Shown: positions 40,321 to 51,993 of the stretch, in pieces
Position numbering within the stretch: the first letter of the stretch is position 1
Layout: the number at the start of each line of letters is the position of its first letter
From: Saccharomycopsis malanga
Lineage: Eukaryota > Ascomycota > Saccharomycetes > Ascoideales > Saccharomycopsidaceae
NCBI GenBank assembly: GCA_004014935.1
Contig: CP025323.1
Coordinates: 2,418,001-2,482,000 of the forward strand
Reading direction: 5' to 3'
Length of the DNA: 64,000 nucleotides
Position numbers and translations under genes: made by a program
Notes under the pieces: generated by a model
What the model was told of the DNA's origin: nothing
What the model saw: the letters and a program-made list of their open reading frames with translations, nothing else
Databases searched by the model: none

Positions 40321-41121
40321 ATGGCCACAGTTATTGCTTCCAATGTTCCGAAGACCGTGTCTTTAGAGAAGGTCAAGGAGTTTTTCTCGTTCAGTGGCAA
40401 AGTCGACACAGTGACAGTCAAAAGCTCTGACGAGTCGACTGCTTCATATGTTGTTACTTTTGCTTCCCAAGAAGCGGTCACCAACGCCTTGTTACTCAAT
40501 GGTGCCGAGTTGGACGGAAAACCTATCAAGATAATTGAAGAAGGTGTTTCTACCGGAACCACCGAGCCAGGCAATGCCTTTACTTCGGGCCATACCTTTA
40601 CATCAGGCATTACGCCAGACTCTTCTACAGCAGCTGCTGTTGCTGGTGTCCCCTTGACAGAAGCCGGCGTGGCTGCCAACGAAAGAAGCACCAAAGACGG
40701 CGTGAAAAGCGACATTGAGCAGGAAAGTAAGCCTAAAAGCGCAATCATTGCCGAGTACTTGTCTCATGGTTATGTTTTGAGCGACCAAGCAGTTGAAAAA
40801 GCAGTTGCCTTGGACAAAAAACATGGCATTTCCGACCGTTTCAAGAGTTTTTTGTCTTCTTTGGACTCAAAATACCATGTCCAAGACAGAGCCGTAGAAA
40901 CCAACCAGAAATATGGTTTGGACCAGAAATATGCCAAAGGAAGAACTGACTTGTCAAGTTATTTTGAAAAGGCTTCCAAAACAAGCACTGGTTCCAAAAT
41001 CCACGAGTTTTATTCAAACATTGTCAGAGATGGCAAGCAGATCCACCAAGAAGCAAGAAGATTGGCTGATTTGAAATCTGCAAAATCCAGCAGCTCCGCC
41101 AATGATACTGACAAAATTTAA
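40321..41121 (+). CDS. RRM-domain protein, Vip1-like
   Basis: 266 residues. One N-terminal RNA-recognition motif (about 4-75): TVIASNVPKTVSLEKVKEFF carries RNP2-like VIASNV, and SYVVTFASQEAVTNALLLNG carries the RNP1-like strand. A Thr/Ser/Gly/Ala-rich linker follows, then a long helical C-terminal half (HGYVLSDQAVEKAVALDKKH, GISDRF, KAS ... IVRDGKQIHQEARRLADLKS). This layout resembles S. pombe Vip1 and its yeast relatives, cytosolic proteins of poorly known role. Assignment to that group rests on the layout. It stands alone between two long gene-free stretches. Confidence 0.8.
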   Translation: MATVIASNVPKTVSLEKVKEFFSFSGKVDTVTVKSSDESTASYVVTFASQEAVTNALLLNGAELDGKPIKIIEEGVSTGTTEPGNAFTSGHTFTSGITPDSSTAAAVAGVPLTEAGVAANERSTKDGVKSDIEQESKPKSAIIAEYLSHGYVLSDQAVEKAVALDKKHGISDRFKSFLSSLDSKYHVQDRAVETNQKYGLDQKYAKGRTDLSSYFEKASKTSTGSKIHEFYSNIVRDGKQIHQEARRLADLKSAKSSSSANDTDKI

Positions 41122-41239
41122 AAACAGTCTCGCTTGGCTTTCTTTTGTTGTATGTCTGTTGTTTTTATGTCTCACTATTTATGTTTAAATATATCGGTTG
41201 TTTTTGGTTACTTTGTAATAATGTTTATTCGATACAAAA

Positions 41240-41470
41240 AACCTTTTAAATATGGTTTATTATCTCTAATTTCCGTAAAAATGCTTCATAATTCTTTATA
41301 TGTGGTTTATTATCGTAAAAATGTTTCGTATCCCTTTATATATGGTTTATTATTTCTGATTTCCGTAAAAATGCTTCGTATTCCTTTATATATGCTTTAT
41401 TATCTCTAATTTCCTATAACCCTTCCTATATGATTTATTATCTCTAATTCACATAAAAATGCATCGAAAA
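41240..41470 (+). repeat. Minisatellite downstream of the RRM gene
   Basis: About five imperfect units of roughly 45-50 bp built from GGTTTATTATCTCTAATTTC, CGTAAAAATGCTTCGTAT and TCCTTTATATAT. Units differ by small deletions. It starts about 120 bp after the stop codon and may lie in the mRNA tail. Confidence 0.8.
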
Positions 41471-42624
41471 TCTTTTCGCTTTCGTATATTCAAAAACGAC
41501 TCAAGTCTGAAGATGTGTCATATAGATGGATCTGGATTGAACGGAAAATGGGTAAAACGATAGTTAAACGATGGGAAAGCGAAGGATTTTGCAACTGTAG
41601 ATGGAAACATAGAATAAGTGGTTTAATGTATCTACTTTTTGATGAAAAAATCTCAAGTACAGCAACTAGAAAACTTTTGAAAAATTAACAAATTTTACGT
41701 ATTTCTCAAGTCTGCCATTCATTACTTATTACCCAGTCACCTTGAAATACAAAATGATATTACAAAGTTCTCTTTTTTTTATAAAAAGCCATTGCACCGT
41801 AAAAAAATCATTGCACCGTATATTATTTCTCAATAAATTTTTTACTTTCCCTACAAATCTTTTCGTAACTACTCACCACCACTAACCAAACTCTTTTTAC
41901 ATAATTATATATTAACCTTGTACGTATTTCCAATTACCACTTCTTTCAAACCATTTAATCCTCATGTTGAAAGTTCTGTTCTAGACCGTTTTTGCAATGC
42001 GGCCCGATACCGGGCCGATTGACCTGTGGCTGGTGTCACATAATATCTTACATCCAACTAATCTAATCTAGCGGTACATTATCAATTGTATCATCAAACT
42101 AGCTAATTGCAAAACTAGTGTTGTAGAGCAATCATAGAATGCGTTCTAACAATATCAATTGGCATGCAGCAATCAGGAAATCTTTCCTGTTCAATCCCTC
42201 GTGACAGCATCAGCCTCTGAGAAAGTGGCGTATTGCAGTAAAAAAGACGTAAGCCACTACTAACTAGATACATGGCAAAGAAAGGTTGCAGCGTAACCCA
42301 CAGGGGCCCATGCATAAATTCATTTTATTTTATTTTTTTTATTTATTTTTTTTTAATGTGGCAGTGCTTGCCATCAACGAACGGGTTGCGTCTAGGGCAT
42401 AGCCCTTGTTAGTGTTTAGAACTTTATAAAAAAACAAAACAAGTGTAACAATTAGCATCAAATATCTCTCCACCCAAAAAGTCGACGGTTTCACTTCTAA
42501 TTAGCGAGGGTGGCGCGATTACGAGGCCCGCCAATTCTTGTTCCGCAGATATGGAGCGGAACGATGCAGAAAACCGCAACATTGCAGAATGCCGCAGGAG
42601 ACTACAGCAAGTTTCTGCAAAGTC

Positions 42625-43045
42625 TTGCATGGCATAGCATAGTATAGCATAGCATAGTATAGTATAGCTTGCATGCAGCGTAAGTATGCACATATACAAT
42701 GCACAATCTAAAAATCATGTAATAATTTAACGAGAAAGTTTGTTCGGCGACTAAACACCACCCACGACAAACAAACGTTGAGTGTCCCACCGCAGGATGC
42801 ATGGTACCGCACTAGAATTCTATTGTTGTGTACACATACGTGTATGCCTGCCACGCTATACTATGTTATGCTATGCTGTACTATACTGTGTGTTGTGTTA
42901 TAATATTATATTATACTATATTATATTATATTATATTATATTAAACTATATTATATTATATTATACTATATTATAATATAATATTATAATTTTATGTTAT
43001 GTTATGTTATGCTATGCTATGCTATGTTATGCAATGTGATGTGAT
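42625..43045. repeat. Pentanucleotide tracts forming an inverted repeat
   Basis: A (GCATA/GTATA)n tract at about 42632-42668 is mirrored by its complement (CTATACTATG, TTATGCTATG) at 42857-42893 and again at 42993-43032. An (ATATT)n tract of about 80 bp lies between the two latter blocks. The arms can pair, giving a large hairpin or cruciform upstream of the bHLH gene. Confidence 0.75.
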
Positions 43046-43835
43046 GCTACGCCATGTGATGCATGTAAGCAACAGCTGCTTGCATGCTGCTTAAACAATA
43101 CATATATATATAAAAAAAATAAAACAAAAAAGCTGCTGCTTGCATTGTTGGGGAAAGAGTAGAGATGACAATAGTTTCTTCGAGACTGAAAATAGAACAT
43201 TTTGATGGAAGACTATGGAAGCATTTTCTAAGAGATGAAGATATTTTTTGGAGGGTTTTCAAAACTTGAGAGCGAGTTTTTTTTGGGAGTAATGAGCAAA
43301 AAAGAATTGATCAATTGAGAGATTTGTAATGGTAAAAAAAAGTGTAGATATAGAGATTTTGATTGAAATTGTAAGATAGTGCAACATGTAGGGTTAAATA
43401 GATAGTAAAAAAATGGAAATTAAAAAGGATTTGGACCTATAGTAAAAGTTGGACGTACGTTTACCGAGTTTGGACATAAGGAAAATCAAACAAACAATTA
43501 GCGAGAGAATGAATGACAAAGAGTCAGGCATCGATAACAAAGACATCAAACGAAATTTCGGTTCTATTTATGATTTTGGATTTTTCTTCTTTTTCTAATT
43601 TTTTTTGGTTTTCTTGTCGGGCGGAATACTGCGTACCGTATATAATACAATAAGCCCAGAAGGAATTCTACATTTTGGATTCAGGCCTATTTGCAACAAC
43701 AGTTGGCTGGCGCAGACACAGGACATGGAAGGCCTTTATGGGGTGTCAGTGGATATATATGTTGAAGCAAATACACCAAGAGTCGGGGCGGTTTTGAATT
43801 GATATCATTTGAATAAATCGCTATATACAAGTACG

Positions 43836-45092
43836 ATGCTTCCATCGATAAATTCCTTGATCAACGAGACGTCGTCGAAAGACAAGTCTGAGAAACAGAG
43901 GACTGCTCCAGAGAAGCCGGCCTATTCGTATCCAGCGAATCTGGGCCATCTGCACCACCTAAGGACACAATCCATTCCTACGGGCCGAAACTCCTCTTTG
44001 CCGGACATCCAGCATCTGGTTTCCTCAGCCACCCTGTATCCTTATCAATCTGTATATTATTATCAGCAGGACAAGCCTGCCAGTAGTAAATTCGAGACCT
44101 TGGATATGAAGGAGAAACGGCTACAGAAGGAGAAGGAAAAAAGAGATCAAATCACTGATGGGATAGCTCGTCTCCAAAAAATGGTTCCCAAGTTGAACCA
44201 AGCAAAAAACGACCTGAAAAGTAAAAGAAAATCCCAATCAGATAAACGAAACCGTAAACCGTCGAAAAATGACGATACTCCCAAAAGAACTTCTAAAGCT
44301 ACAATTCTCCTGTCCAGTGCTCAGTATATCAAAGATTTGAAACGAGAAATAGAATCTTTGAAGAAGAAACTCCATGAATACGAAAATTTGGGCCATACTC
44401 TTAGCGAATCCCAACTCCAGGGAAAATTAAAAGATATAGAAACTTATCAAGGTAAACTCGACGAATATGAAAGATTCCGTGAAGATTATTCCAATTTCAA
44501 TTCCAATTCCATTTGTTCTTTAACAAGCTCTTCCTCGCCCTTTGAGCGTCAAAAGGAAGATTATAAACAAAGCCCCAAAGCCTCTCTTCCTCCTTTGTCT
44601 TCTGTTCCTACCAATAAATTGCCTTCTCCAATCTCTTCTGGTAAATCTAATATTCATTATGGTCAATACTCATTACCGTCTCCTTATTATCCAACTTCTC
44701 AAGGATTAACTTCTGTTTATCAACGTTTACCTTCTCAACATTTACATTCTCAATCTTTAAATTCTCATCCAACATCTTCTCATCCAATACCTTCTCATCC
44801 AACATCTTCTCATCCAATACCTTCTCATCCAACATCTTCTCATCCAATACCTTCGCAATATCAACCTCAATACTCCCAAACTTCTTTAAACGCTCCTTTG
44901 CCCGTCCAACCTACGTATCCCCAGAGACAATCATCTCTGTTTCCCTACACTACAACCTTGAATTCCTCTTATCAACCACCACCAATAACTTTGCCTGGCG
45001 TATCCACCTTGGATCCCAACTACAATAATCAAAACGATTCTTATAGGAAAAAAAAGTCCGATTCCAATAGTCTTTCACGTTACAAAATTTAA
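43836..45092 (+). CDS. bHLH transcription factor
   Basis: Start at ATG 43836 (MLPSINSLINETSS); the nine codons upstream begin with TTG. 418 residues. The basic/helix-1 part is at ~92-118 (KRLQKEKEKRDQITDGIARL), the loop is long and basic (~119-153) and helix 2 is KATILLSSAQYIKDLKREIE, running into a leucine-bearing coil. The basic region keeps the Glu and Arg needed for E-box contact but has no His at the usual first position. The C-terminal half is Ser/Pro/Gln/Tyr-rich and includes a tandem protein repeat SHPTSSHPIP encoded by a 30-bp minisatellite (about 44764-44850). Like the neighbouring regulators it has a long upstream region. I cannot choose among the yeast bHLH subgroups. Confidence 0.85.
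   Translation: MLPSINSLINETSSKDKSEKQRTAPEKPAYSYPANLGHLHHLRTQSIPTGRNSSLPDIQHLVSSATLYPYQSVYYYQQDKPASSKFETLDMKEKRLQKEKEKRDQITDGIARLQKMVPKLNQAKNDLKSKRKSQSDKRNRKPSKNDDTPKRTSKATILLSSAQYIKDLKREIESLKKKLHEYENLGHTLSESQLQGKLKDIETYQGKLDEYERFREDYSNFNSNSICSLTSSSSPFERQKEDYKQSPKASLPPLSSVPTNKLPSPISSGKSNIHYGQYSLPSPYYPTSQGLTSVYQRLPSQHLHSQSLNSHPTSSHPIPSHPTSSHPIPSHPTSSHPIPSQYQPQYSQTSLNAPLPVQPTYPQRQSSLFPYTTTLNSSYQPPPITLPGVSTLDPNYNNQNDSYRKKKSDSNSLSRYKI
44764..44850 (+). repeat. 30-bp in-frame minisatellite in the bHLH gene
   Basis: CATCCAACATCTTCTCATCC followed by AATACCTTCT is repeated about three times almost without change, encoding (SHPTSSHPIP)n. The lack of drift suggests recent expansion and probable length variation between strains. 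Confidence 0.85.
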
Positions 45093-47702
45093 ATTCTCAT
45101 CTTCTTTTCTTTAAATTGTTTTGTCTAGAACTTTTCTTGATGGTTTAATAAATTGTTCTTTATACAAATATTTCTTACGATCTCTTATTTCTTTGTTTTA
45201 CATCCTTACAAACTTGTTTTTATGCCTAATTAATTGCCTTTTCTTTGCTATTTAATGAGATTTCTTCTTTTTTTTTATTTTTTTTTTTTTTTTTTGAAAA
45301 TAAACTGACTTTTGTCATTCAGATAATATACAAATTCAAGCATCTGCCGACGTGTTCCTTTCTAAATTGAAATTAGGGCCTTTATAAAACTGTAAAATCT
45401 TCTTATCAGATCTGTGCCAACGTATCTTTTCTAATTGATCATTGAAATGTGTATTCTTTTTGAAAAAATGTTGAACACAAGCTTGTTTTTTTGTTTGTCT
45501 TTAATCTTTTCTGTTTATCGGAGGCTACCTTAAGGGCTACCTTAAGGTATGGTATCCTTTGATTATTTTCCACAGAACTGCCTGCACACCAGCAATGCTT
45601 TCTAAAGTTAAAATTAGAGCTATAAGCCTCTGGAACTCAAAATAACAGCCCGTTTTTTTGAAAATAGGCCTCAAAACCTTCAAGACCCCAAAACCTTAGG
45701 CCCCAAAACGCACCGCGGTTTAAACTGTTGGCGTATCAGGGGGAGGTTGATTGTAAGATGGCGGTCCATGATATACCTTAAGATTTTATTCAAGTATAAA
45801 TTTGGTTCTCAAAGTCAGAATATCAAAGTTGTAGGAAAATCTACAGAGTTTTCAATGGCTAAAGGGGCAAAATCCTTTCGGTTGAAACCGTCCTATTTTA
45901 AACACGCACTTAAGTCTCATGATATCATCAAATTATCCCACCACCATTTTCTATATTCTACAAGGCACATCGATTCATTTCTTTAAAAAGACTGATGGTT
46001 GTAACCACCTGGCTATATCTACTGTCTTAACGTGATATATGGCTCATGAAAAGTCTTCAAAATAAAGTATCAATTACTATAACGGTAAAATTTACGACCT
46101 TTACGTTTTATGGTTTCGCTTTTCTGCAGCAGTTTTTTCAACCTTGCCACTGCACAAACTGAAACAATTTCTCTATTTTCTCATTCTTCTTTCTTCTGAT
46201 TGGCCTGTGGTCCCTATTCACCTGGATGTGTCTCCTGCTTCTTTCTGAAAGGGTCAGAAAGAGATCTACGGTGCGAACCTCTATATGCGGCTAAATCAGT
46301 CTTACGCGGGGACCTTGGGCCCATTGTGAGTCCAAATCAATATATACCGAAATGTCAATACTGAATCTACATTTTGGTACTTAGTCTCACAGTTTTATGT
46401 GGATGTAGAAGACTTCTAGTTTCATGGGCGTTGTTAACGAATATTTCGATCACGGCCCTGTATACGAAAATTGGTAGTAACACCACCAGCAATACAGCAA
46501 GTCATGTTTTTGAATTTACGCTGACAACTCTGATTTCCCCTCAAGGAATATTGGCTATGTTTAACTACGCTAGCTAGAAGTTTATTGATAAAGCTCTATA
46601 ACAGACTTTATTTACATTCAACCTGTGAAAATAAAAATTGTTACATTTTATGAAAGAAAAATACACGATAGACTTTCAAACTCTATGTATAAAAAAGAAA
46701 ACCTCAGAACTTTATTGCCAAATATCTAAGAAGCTTCGTGACCACTGGGTGCTGTGTATTGCATCATCACATGGACGTTTGGAAATGATTTTACTGGAGG
46801 TTTGTTCAAGAGGTTGACAATAATTTAAGTAATACCCGCTTTTATTCCACAGTTGAAGAAATTGTAAAGACTTTTTCTAAATAAGTGATACCATACAATA
46901 ATAATCAAGGAAAAACATATAATAATACACCACATTTCATTAAATCCATTCAAATAAAACATGTTAATTTGCAACATCAATTAATACCAACGAAGAAGAC
47001 CCACAAATTGAAACACATTACAAAAAACATGCAGACCTGTCTTTTTGAACTAGTTGCCTTTTGTTTGTGAAAAAATTCAATTTCTCATTCTAAAGCATTA
47101 TATAGACATTCTAAAACATTTTAGAGACATTCTAAAGCATTATATAGACATTTTCATAGCCATCAAATCCTATTCTTTGATGAACTAAACATCAAACAGC
47201 AGCCAAAAATGAAGCCAAAATGATATCTAAAAACACATGTATACCTTAGTGTGCACAAACAGTTTTATATTACATTCCAAACATTTTACAGAATTAAATC
47301 CATTATATCAAATACTAGCCAGTAAATACCAATATAATAAAACCATACCGCCTCCGCTGCGGATCCGCTACGGATATGTGGGACACCCGCACAGATCCTT
47401 CACGGATTCACGACGGAAACCGTTGAAACTAGCAGCCGCCTAGCGGCTTTATGTCTAGATATGGCATTATGAGGAAATTGTTGCACTTCGTAGATCACGC
47501 GCATTGCGTAATCAAGCGGTAAATGATAGACCAGGGCTCGATTGCAACGGGTTTAAAGAGAAAAAAAAGAGCAAAACACGGCATAACTTATAAATTGGGT
47601 TGAATTTCCGGCGCTCATTAGTGTTGATTGATTATATTGTAACTTTTTTTTTGAGCACTAGTCCCCTGTTACGATAATAAAGGGTGAACGCTATTATTAG
47701 AA
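45093..47702. other. 2.6-kb gene-free region upstream of the second zinc-cluster gene
   Basis: No gene I can support; the 79-codon frame at 45747 starts with TTG. Contains T-rich runs (45268-45295), a direct GGCTACCTTAAG duplication at about 45525-45546, a three-unit ACATTCTAAAGCATTATATAG repeat at about 47088-47150 and the CGG/CCG cluster at 47348-47450. Confidence 0.55.
47348..47450. promoter_or_regulatory. Cluster of everted CCG-N3-CGG sites upstream of a zinc-cluster gene
   Basis: Within about 100 bp of otherwise A/T-rich DNA lie TCCGCTGCGGA and TCCGCTACGGA (everted CCG-N3-CGG) almost adjacent, then CACCCG, CACGGATTC, CGACGGAAACCG and CCGCCTAGCGG. Zn2Cys6 dimers bind paired CGG triplets, so this is a plausible target array about 250-350 bp upstream of the zinc-cluster ATG, possibly for autoregulation. 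The sites are seen; binding is inference. Confidence 0.5.
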
Positions 47703-50700
47703 ATGTCAAAGCCTGCAAAGAAACGTCAAAGAGTGACATCCTCATGTTCAGTTTGCCGTTCTAGGAAAATCAAGGTATGTTTTTTTCTGCATGGAAAGAG
47801 CTTTCAAATGCTACTTTCTGCAGTTTCTTTTTTTCTTTTTTCACACATGGTATGGTGAATTTGTTATTAACATGTAATAATAGTGTGACAAGACGCGTCC
47901 AGTATGCTCAAGCTGCGTCAAGTATAACTTACAGGAAAGCTGCACGTATGAGGTACCACACTGGGTGCATTCAACTGTTGCTGAAGACCAATCTAGAATT
48001 TTGACTTTTGACGCTAACAATGCTAAATCCAAGAGTATCAAATTTAATGGGGAATCTCAAACAACATTTCAAGTATTGCCACCAACAAATATTAAAAAAG
48101 AGGGAAACCTAAATGTTGTTCAAAAACGGCAGCAACAGCAGATGATAAGTTTGGCAAATGCAGTAACGCCTATGAAAAAAAAGAATCATTTTACTTTTAA
48201 ATTTGCTCCTGAGATGCCAAAAACACCAGAAAATGTTAGTTTTGGCGCTTGTAACTCCAATAGTTTTAGTAGTGTAAATGCTAATGGCGTAGTTTATAAC
48301 GGTGTTGATAATGGAAATGTGTATAATAACGCTGCAAATATTAATGGAAATGCGTTTAGTTCTGCCAGTGTTATCAATGCTAATGTTTCTAATTTGACTG
48401 AAGTTGGCTTTAGTTCTAATGCTTCTTTTGATAGTTCTAATGGTTCTGGTGCTAGTTCTGCTACATCTCATAATTCTAGCGTAATCAAAACTTTTCCGCA
48501 ACCACAGATTAATCATTATAGTCCTATTGAAACTACTCAATCTAGACAATATATTCCCATACAGACATCAATAATACCGCCAATACAGCCGTTAATACAA
48601 TCTTCAATAGAGCCTTCAATAGAGCCTTCAATACAAGAACATCAACCACCATTACAAACATCTTCATATGGTATCAATGGTAATAATGGCAATAATGGCA
48701 ATAATGGTAATAATGGTAATAATGATAATAATGGCAAAAATGGTAATAATGGTGACAATGGTAACGGCAATAATGATAATAATGACAAAAATGGTAAAAG
48801 TGGTAATAATAGTAATGGTAATAATGGTAAAAGTGGTGATAACGGTAGCGGTAATAATGATAATTCCTCAGATGTAGAATATTTAAAAAACAAAATTCGG
48901 CAATTAGAATATCAATTGTCTCAAAGGAACAGTGATTCTGAGTCATCCATAAAACTGTCTTATAGGAGTGAAAGTGTTTCCAGAAGAGGTTCAATTGATA
49001 ACAATATGGAAACACTGATTCACATGTCTACATTTACTGGTAAGCTTCCTATTATTGGTGAGAATGAGTATTACAACTTTTCAAACAGTTATTTTCCCTA
49101 TCTTTTCAAGAAGAATTCTATATTAGATTGTAAGGCGCTTTCGCACAACTCGATCATTTCGAGAGACAAGTTTTTGATAAACTTTTTTGCCAAGTTTGTT
49201 TGTGATTACGCAGCAGTGAAGAATCTTATTGGGTCGATGCTCAAAACAAGACAGGAAAAGAAGGAAAAAGAGAAGAACGAGCCACATATGCCCAGTGTCA
49301 AGTTAGCAGATGAACAGAGAAAGGCGGTGCACAGTGTTGTAATGAACATTACTCAAAAGAACGAATTTGCCACATTGATTGCCAACATGATGAAGACGAG
49401 CAGAAACACACAGGACCGTCGGTTGGCATTTCGACATGATGTGGTTGCTTTGGAGTTTACAGAGGCTCTTACGCAGCCCATGCTTGGCAGCATACTCAAT
49501 AACCAGTTTTATCCTAGCGACACCGTAATGGCTCGGGGGAATGAGCTTTTGATAGATGCGATTCTCAAAATGATGCCGAGAATCGAAATATTGAAATACT
49601 TGTGGAAAATGTATGCGTTGTACATTTTTCCATTTATTCCGATATTTGACTTGAGGGCATTTACAGAGGAAGTTTCCGAGGTTTTTGTCGGCTTGGACTT
49701 GAGCCAGATGTTCGAGGCACCAAAGAACTGCCGAAAATGTGTTGACAAGGACCAGGAAAAGGTGAAACAGATCAAAATTAGCACCAAATTGGACTACGGC
49801 AAGGTGGCGATTTTCCTAACATGTTTGCGGCTTGCCTACTTGGCAGTGAAGTTCAATATCAACGATGTGGAGATCAGATGTCCTATTGAGGACGAGATGA
49901 TGAAGGTGCCGTTCATGCAGCACGAAACAACAGAGACAATACCGGCAGACGTCATCACGCTTGCGCAGATGTGTCTCAACTTTCTCAAAATGACAAAAAA
50001 GGCCAGCTATGTGTCTGTCATTGCGTTGATTCTATTGTACAAGTACACGGAGTTGCGCGAGGAAGGCCGAGTTGGGTTCAGCTTGAATCAGAACCATTTG
50101 ACGCTCTCTGCAATCATCAACCAGGCCAAGTACATTGGGCTCAACAAGGACTGGAAAAACGACAAGATGATGGATTTTCTCAAGGCCATGACGCCACACA
50201 GCAGTTCTGGTAACCATTTCAGGGGCACCGACTTGGAAATCTACAATTGCCGCAAATTGTGGTACTATTTAGTGAATTTGGACTCGTCCACTGCAATTTC
50301 CAATGGAAAACTTCTCAGCATCAGCAACGAGGAGGAATATGACACCCGGTTTCCGGATCTCGACGAGTTTGACACTGTGCGCACACACAATTATCCAGAC
50401 ATCAAAATGATTCCCGATTACGTGGAGGAGGTGAAGAACAAGGAGGAGTCGATTGTGCCGTTTCGCAAGGTAGAGGAAGCGTCTTTGAAGAACATGCGGC
50501 TTGAATACAATGTCAACAAGGTGTTTATTCAAATCTCGCAGTCGTTCAACAATCTTCGGACCCCAGTCAAGTTATCAATGGTGATGCAATTGATTATGAA
50601 AGTGGAGCAAATGTTGATGAGCGACGAGTTGAACGAGGACAACTTTATCAAAGGAAAAAACGGTGTTGGAGTTGGCAAAACGAAAAGGAAGAATGGAAGC

Positions 50701-51993
50701 AAGATCACAGTGCGAGACAATTATTTCAAGATTTGCGATTTTCTCCAGCGACTTACAATCCATTACAATTTGAAGCTTTGCTGCTTTGTTCTTAGTTTTG
50801 TCATGTTTCTCCATTACGACCGTAGCAAAGACTCGATTCACGGGGTCAACAATACCATGTTCTATCTCAAAAAGTCGCTAGTCAACTCGTTTGACATCAT
50901 CAGGGTGTCCAAAGAGTTTCTATTGCACAACGAGGAGTTGCTTATGATAGCGTCTGACTTCACCAAGATTGAGGAAAACGACGCCAATGGGAAATCGTAC
51001 GGCTTCAAAAACTTCAATTTCATCATTCTCCCTACAATCGATACCATGTGCTACCGCGCAATCACCGTCATAGAGACGCTTCTTCTTCGCATGGTGCACT
51101 GTCTCTCGATCATCGACGCAATGATCAAGAAGATGAACACGTCAACGTTTCTTCTCGTGACCATCAGCATCGACGAGTACTACCTGAAACGCGAGTTGTT
51201 CTCCGACATGTATTTCAAGATGTACCGTTTCTACTACAAGTTGGTTAAGTTGCTTGTCGACAAGTTTGCCAAGTTCTACAGCCACTCCTTCAAGGAAACC
51301 ATGATGTACCAGTACTACATGGTGTGTTTCAAGAGCCCCCACATCATCACCGACTGGTTCAAGAAACGCGACACGTACTTTGAAAGCAGCAACAACTTGA
51401 TCAACTTGTCGCTCAACGACATTAAGGATTTGAAAACGTTCATCGACACCTTGATCAAAACCGACGACGACCGCTATCCCGACAACATTTCTGACGATGT
51501 CTTTGCCAAAAACTTTGACCAGGACATGAGCAGTGCCCAGAAAGAACACGGCAAACCTACTAGTTTCGGCACCTCTTCTTCCCGTCATTACGAGTATCAT
51601 CTACAGGAGCGCCATAGACATCTTCAGCAAGAGCGTCAAAAGCAGCTTCAAAAGCATCAAGGCACGTCGTTCCACTCACATCCAGCATACCTGTCGCCAT
51701 CTGCAGTGCCTGCTGTTTCCACTGACGACGGCACAGATTTGTTAAATGTAGGAATGGACAGAAACGTCGTCAACGATTTCAAAAACTTGATGGAGGAATT
51801 CTTTGGTGAAGCAAAATCAACACCCCATCCCAAAACGGCATACAATTATCACCCTGTCAATCCCCACGCTCCTCAAGGCCCTGATTTGAACCTCTATAAT
51901 CTCGGGGTCAACACTGAGATGCCTTCTGGCCATCTATTGCATCCAGAAAGCCTTTTGAATGAGATTGCTGCCCGTGGAGGCGCGTCCACTTGA
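47703..51993 (+). CDS. Zn2Cys6 transcription factor with an intron in the zinc-cluster codons
   Basis: Exon 1 47703-47774, intron 47775-47883, exon 2 47884-51993, giving 1393 residues. Splicing joins MSKPAKKRQRVTSSCSVCRS through RKIK to CDKTRPVCSSCVKYNLQESC, a complete C-2-C-6-C-6-C-2-C-8-C cluster; without the intron the cluster is lost. A long Asn/Ser-rich region follows, including an Asn/Gly repeat (~48672-48866), then a coiled segment (YLKNKIRQLEYQLSQRN) and the regulatory domain with KYLWKMYALYIFPFIPIFDL and NQAKYIGLNKDWKN. The latter blocks match the factor at 33289-36099. The tail is Gln/His-rich (HLQERHRHLQQERQKQLQKH). Function unknown; role as regulator is inferred from the DNA-binding domain. 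Confidence 0.92.
47775..47883 (+). other. Intron of the zinc-cluster gene
   Basis: 109 nt with donor GTATGT, a T-rich body, TATTAAC as probable branch site and acceptor TAG. It falls between codons 24 and 25, between the second and third zinc-binding cysteines. Confidence 0.88.
48672..48866 (+). repeat. In-frame GGTAATAAT minisatellite (Asn/Gly tract)
   Basis: About twenty 9-bp units near GGTAATAAT (with GGC, GAT, AAA and AGT variants) encode a run of G-N-N with scattered D, K and S. It lies between the N-terminal Asn-rich part and the coiled segment of the regulator. Confidence 0.85.

Larger units (their letters stand above)
41122..43835. other. 2.7-kb gene-free region upstream of the bHLH gene
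   Basis: No supportable gene. It starts with the minisatellite at 41240-41470, passes through A/T-rich sequence and contains the AGCAT/ATATT pentamer tracts at 42625-43045. The stretch before the bHLH ATG (43560-43800) has an open but unconvincing frame. Confidence 0.55.

Noticed and set aside
45747-45986. 79-codon basic frame
   Set aside because: Begins with TTG, no domain, and lies in an A/T-rich gene-free region.
48642-49015. Minus-strand Leu/His/Tyr-rich frames opposite the zinc-cluster gene
   Set aside because: Mirror translations of the GGTAATAAT minisatellite in a real plus-strand gene.
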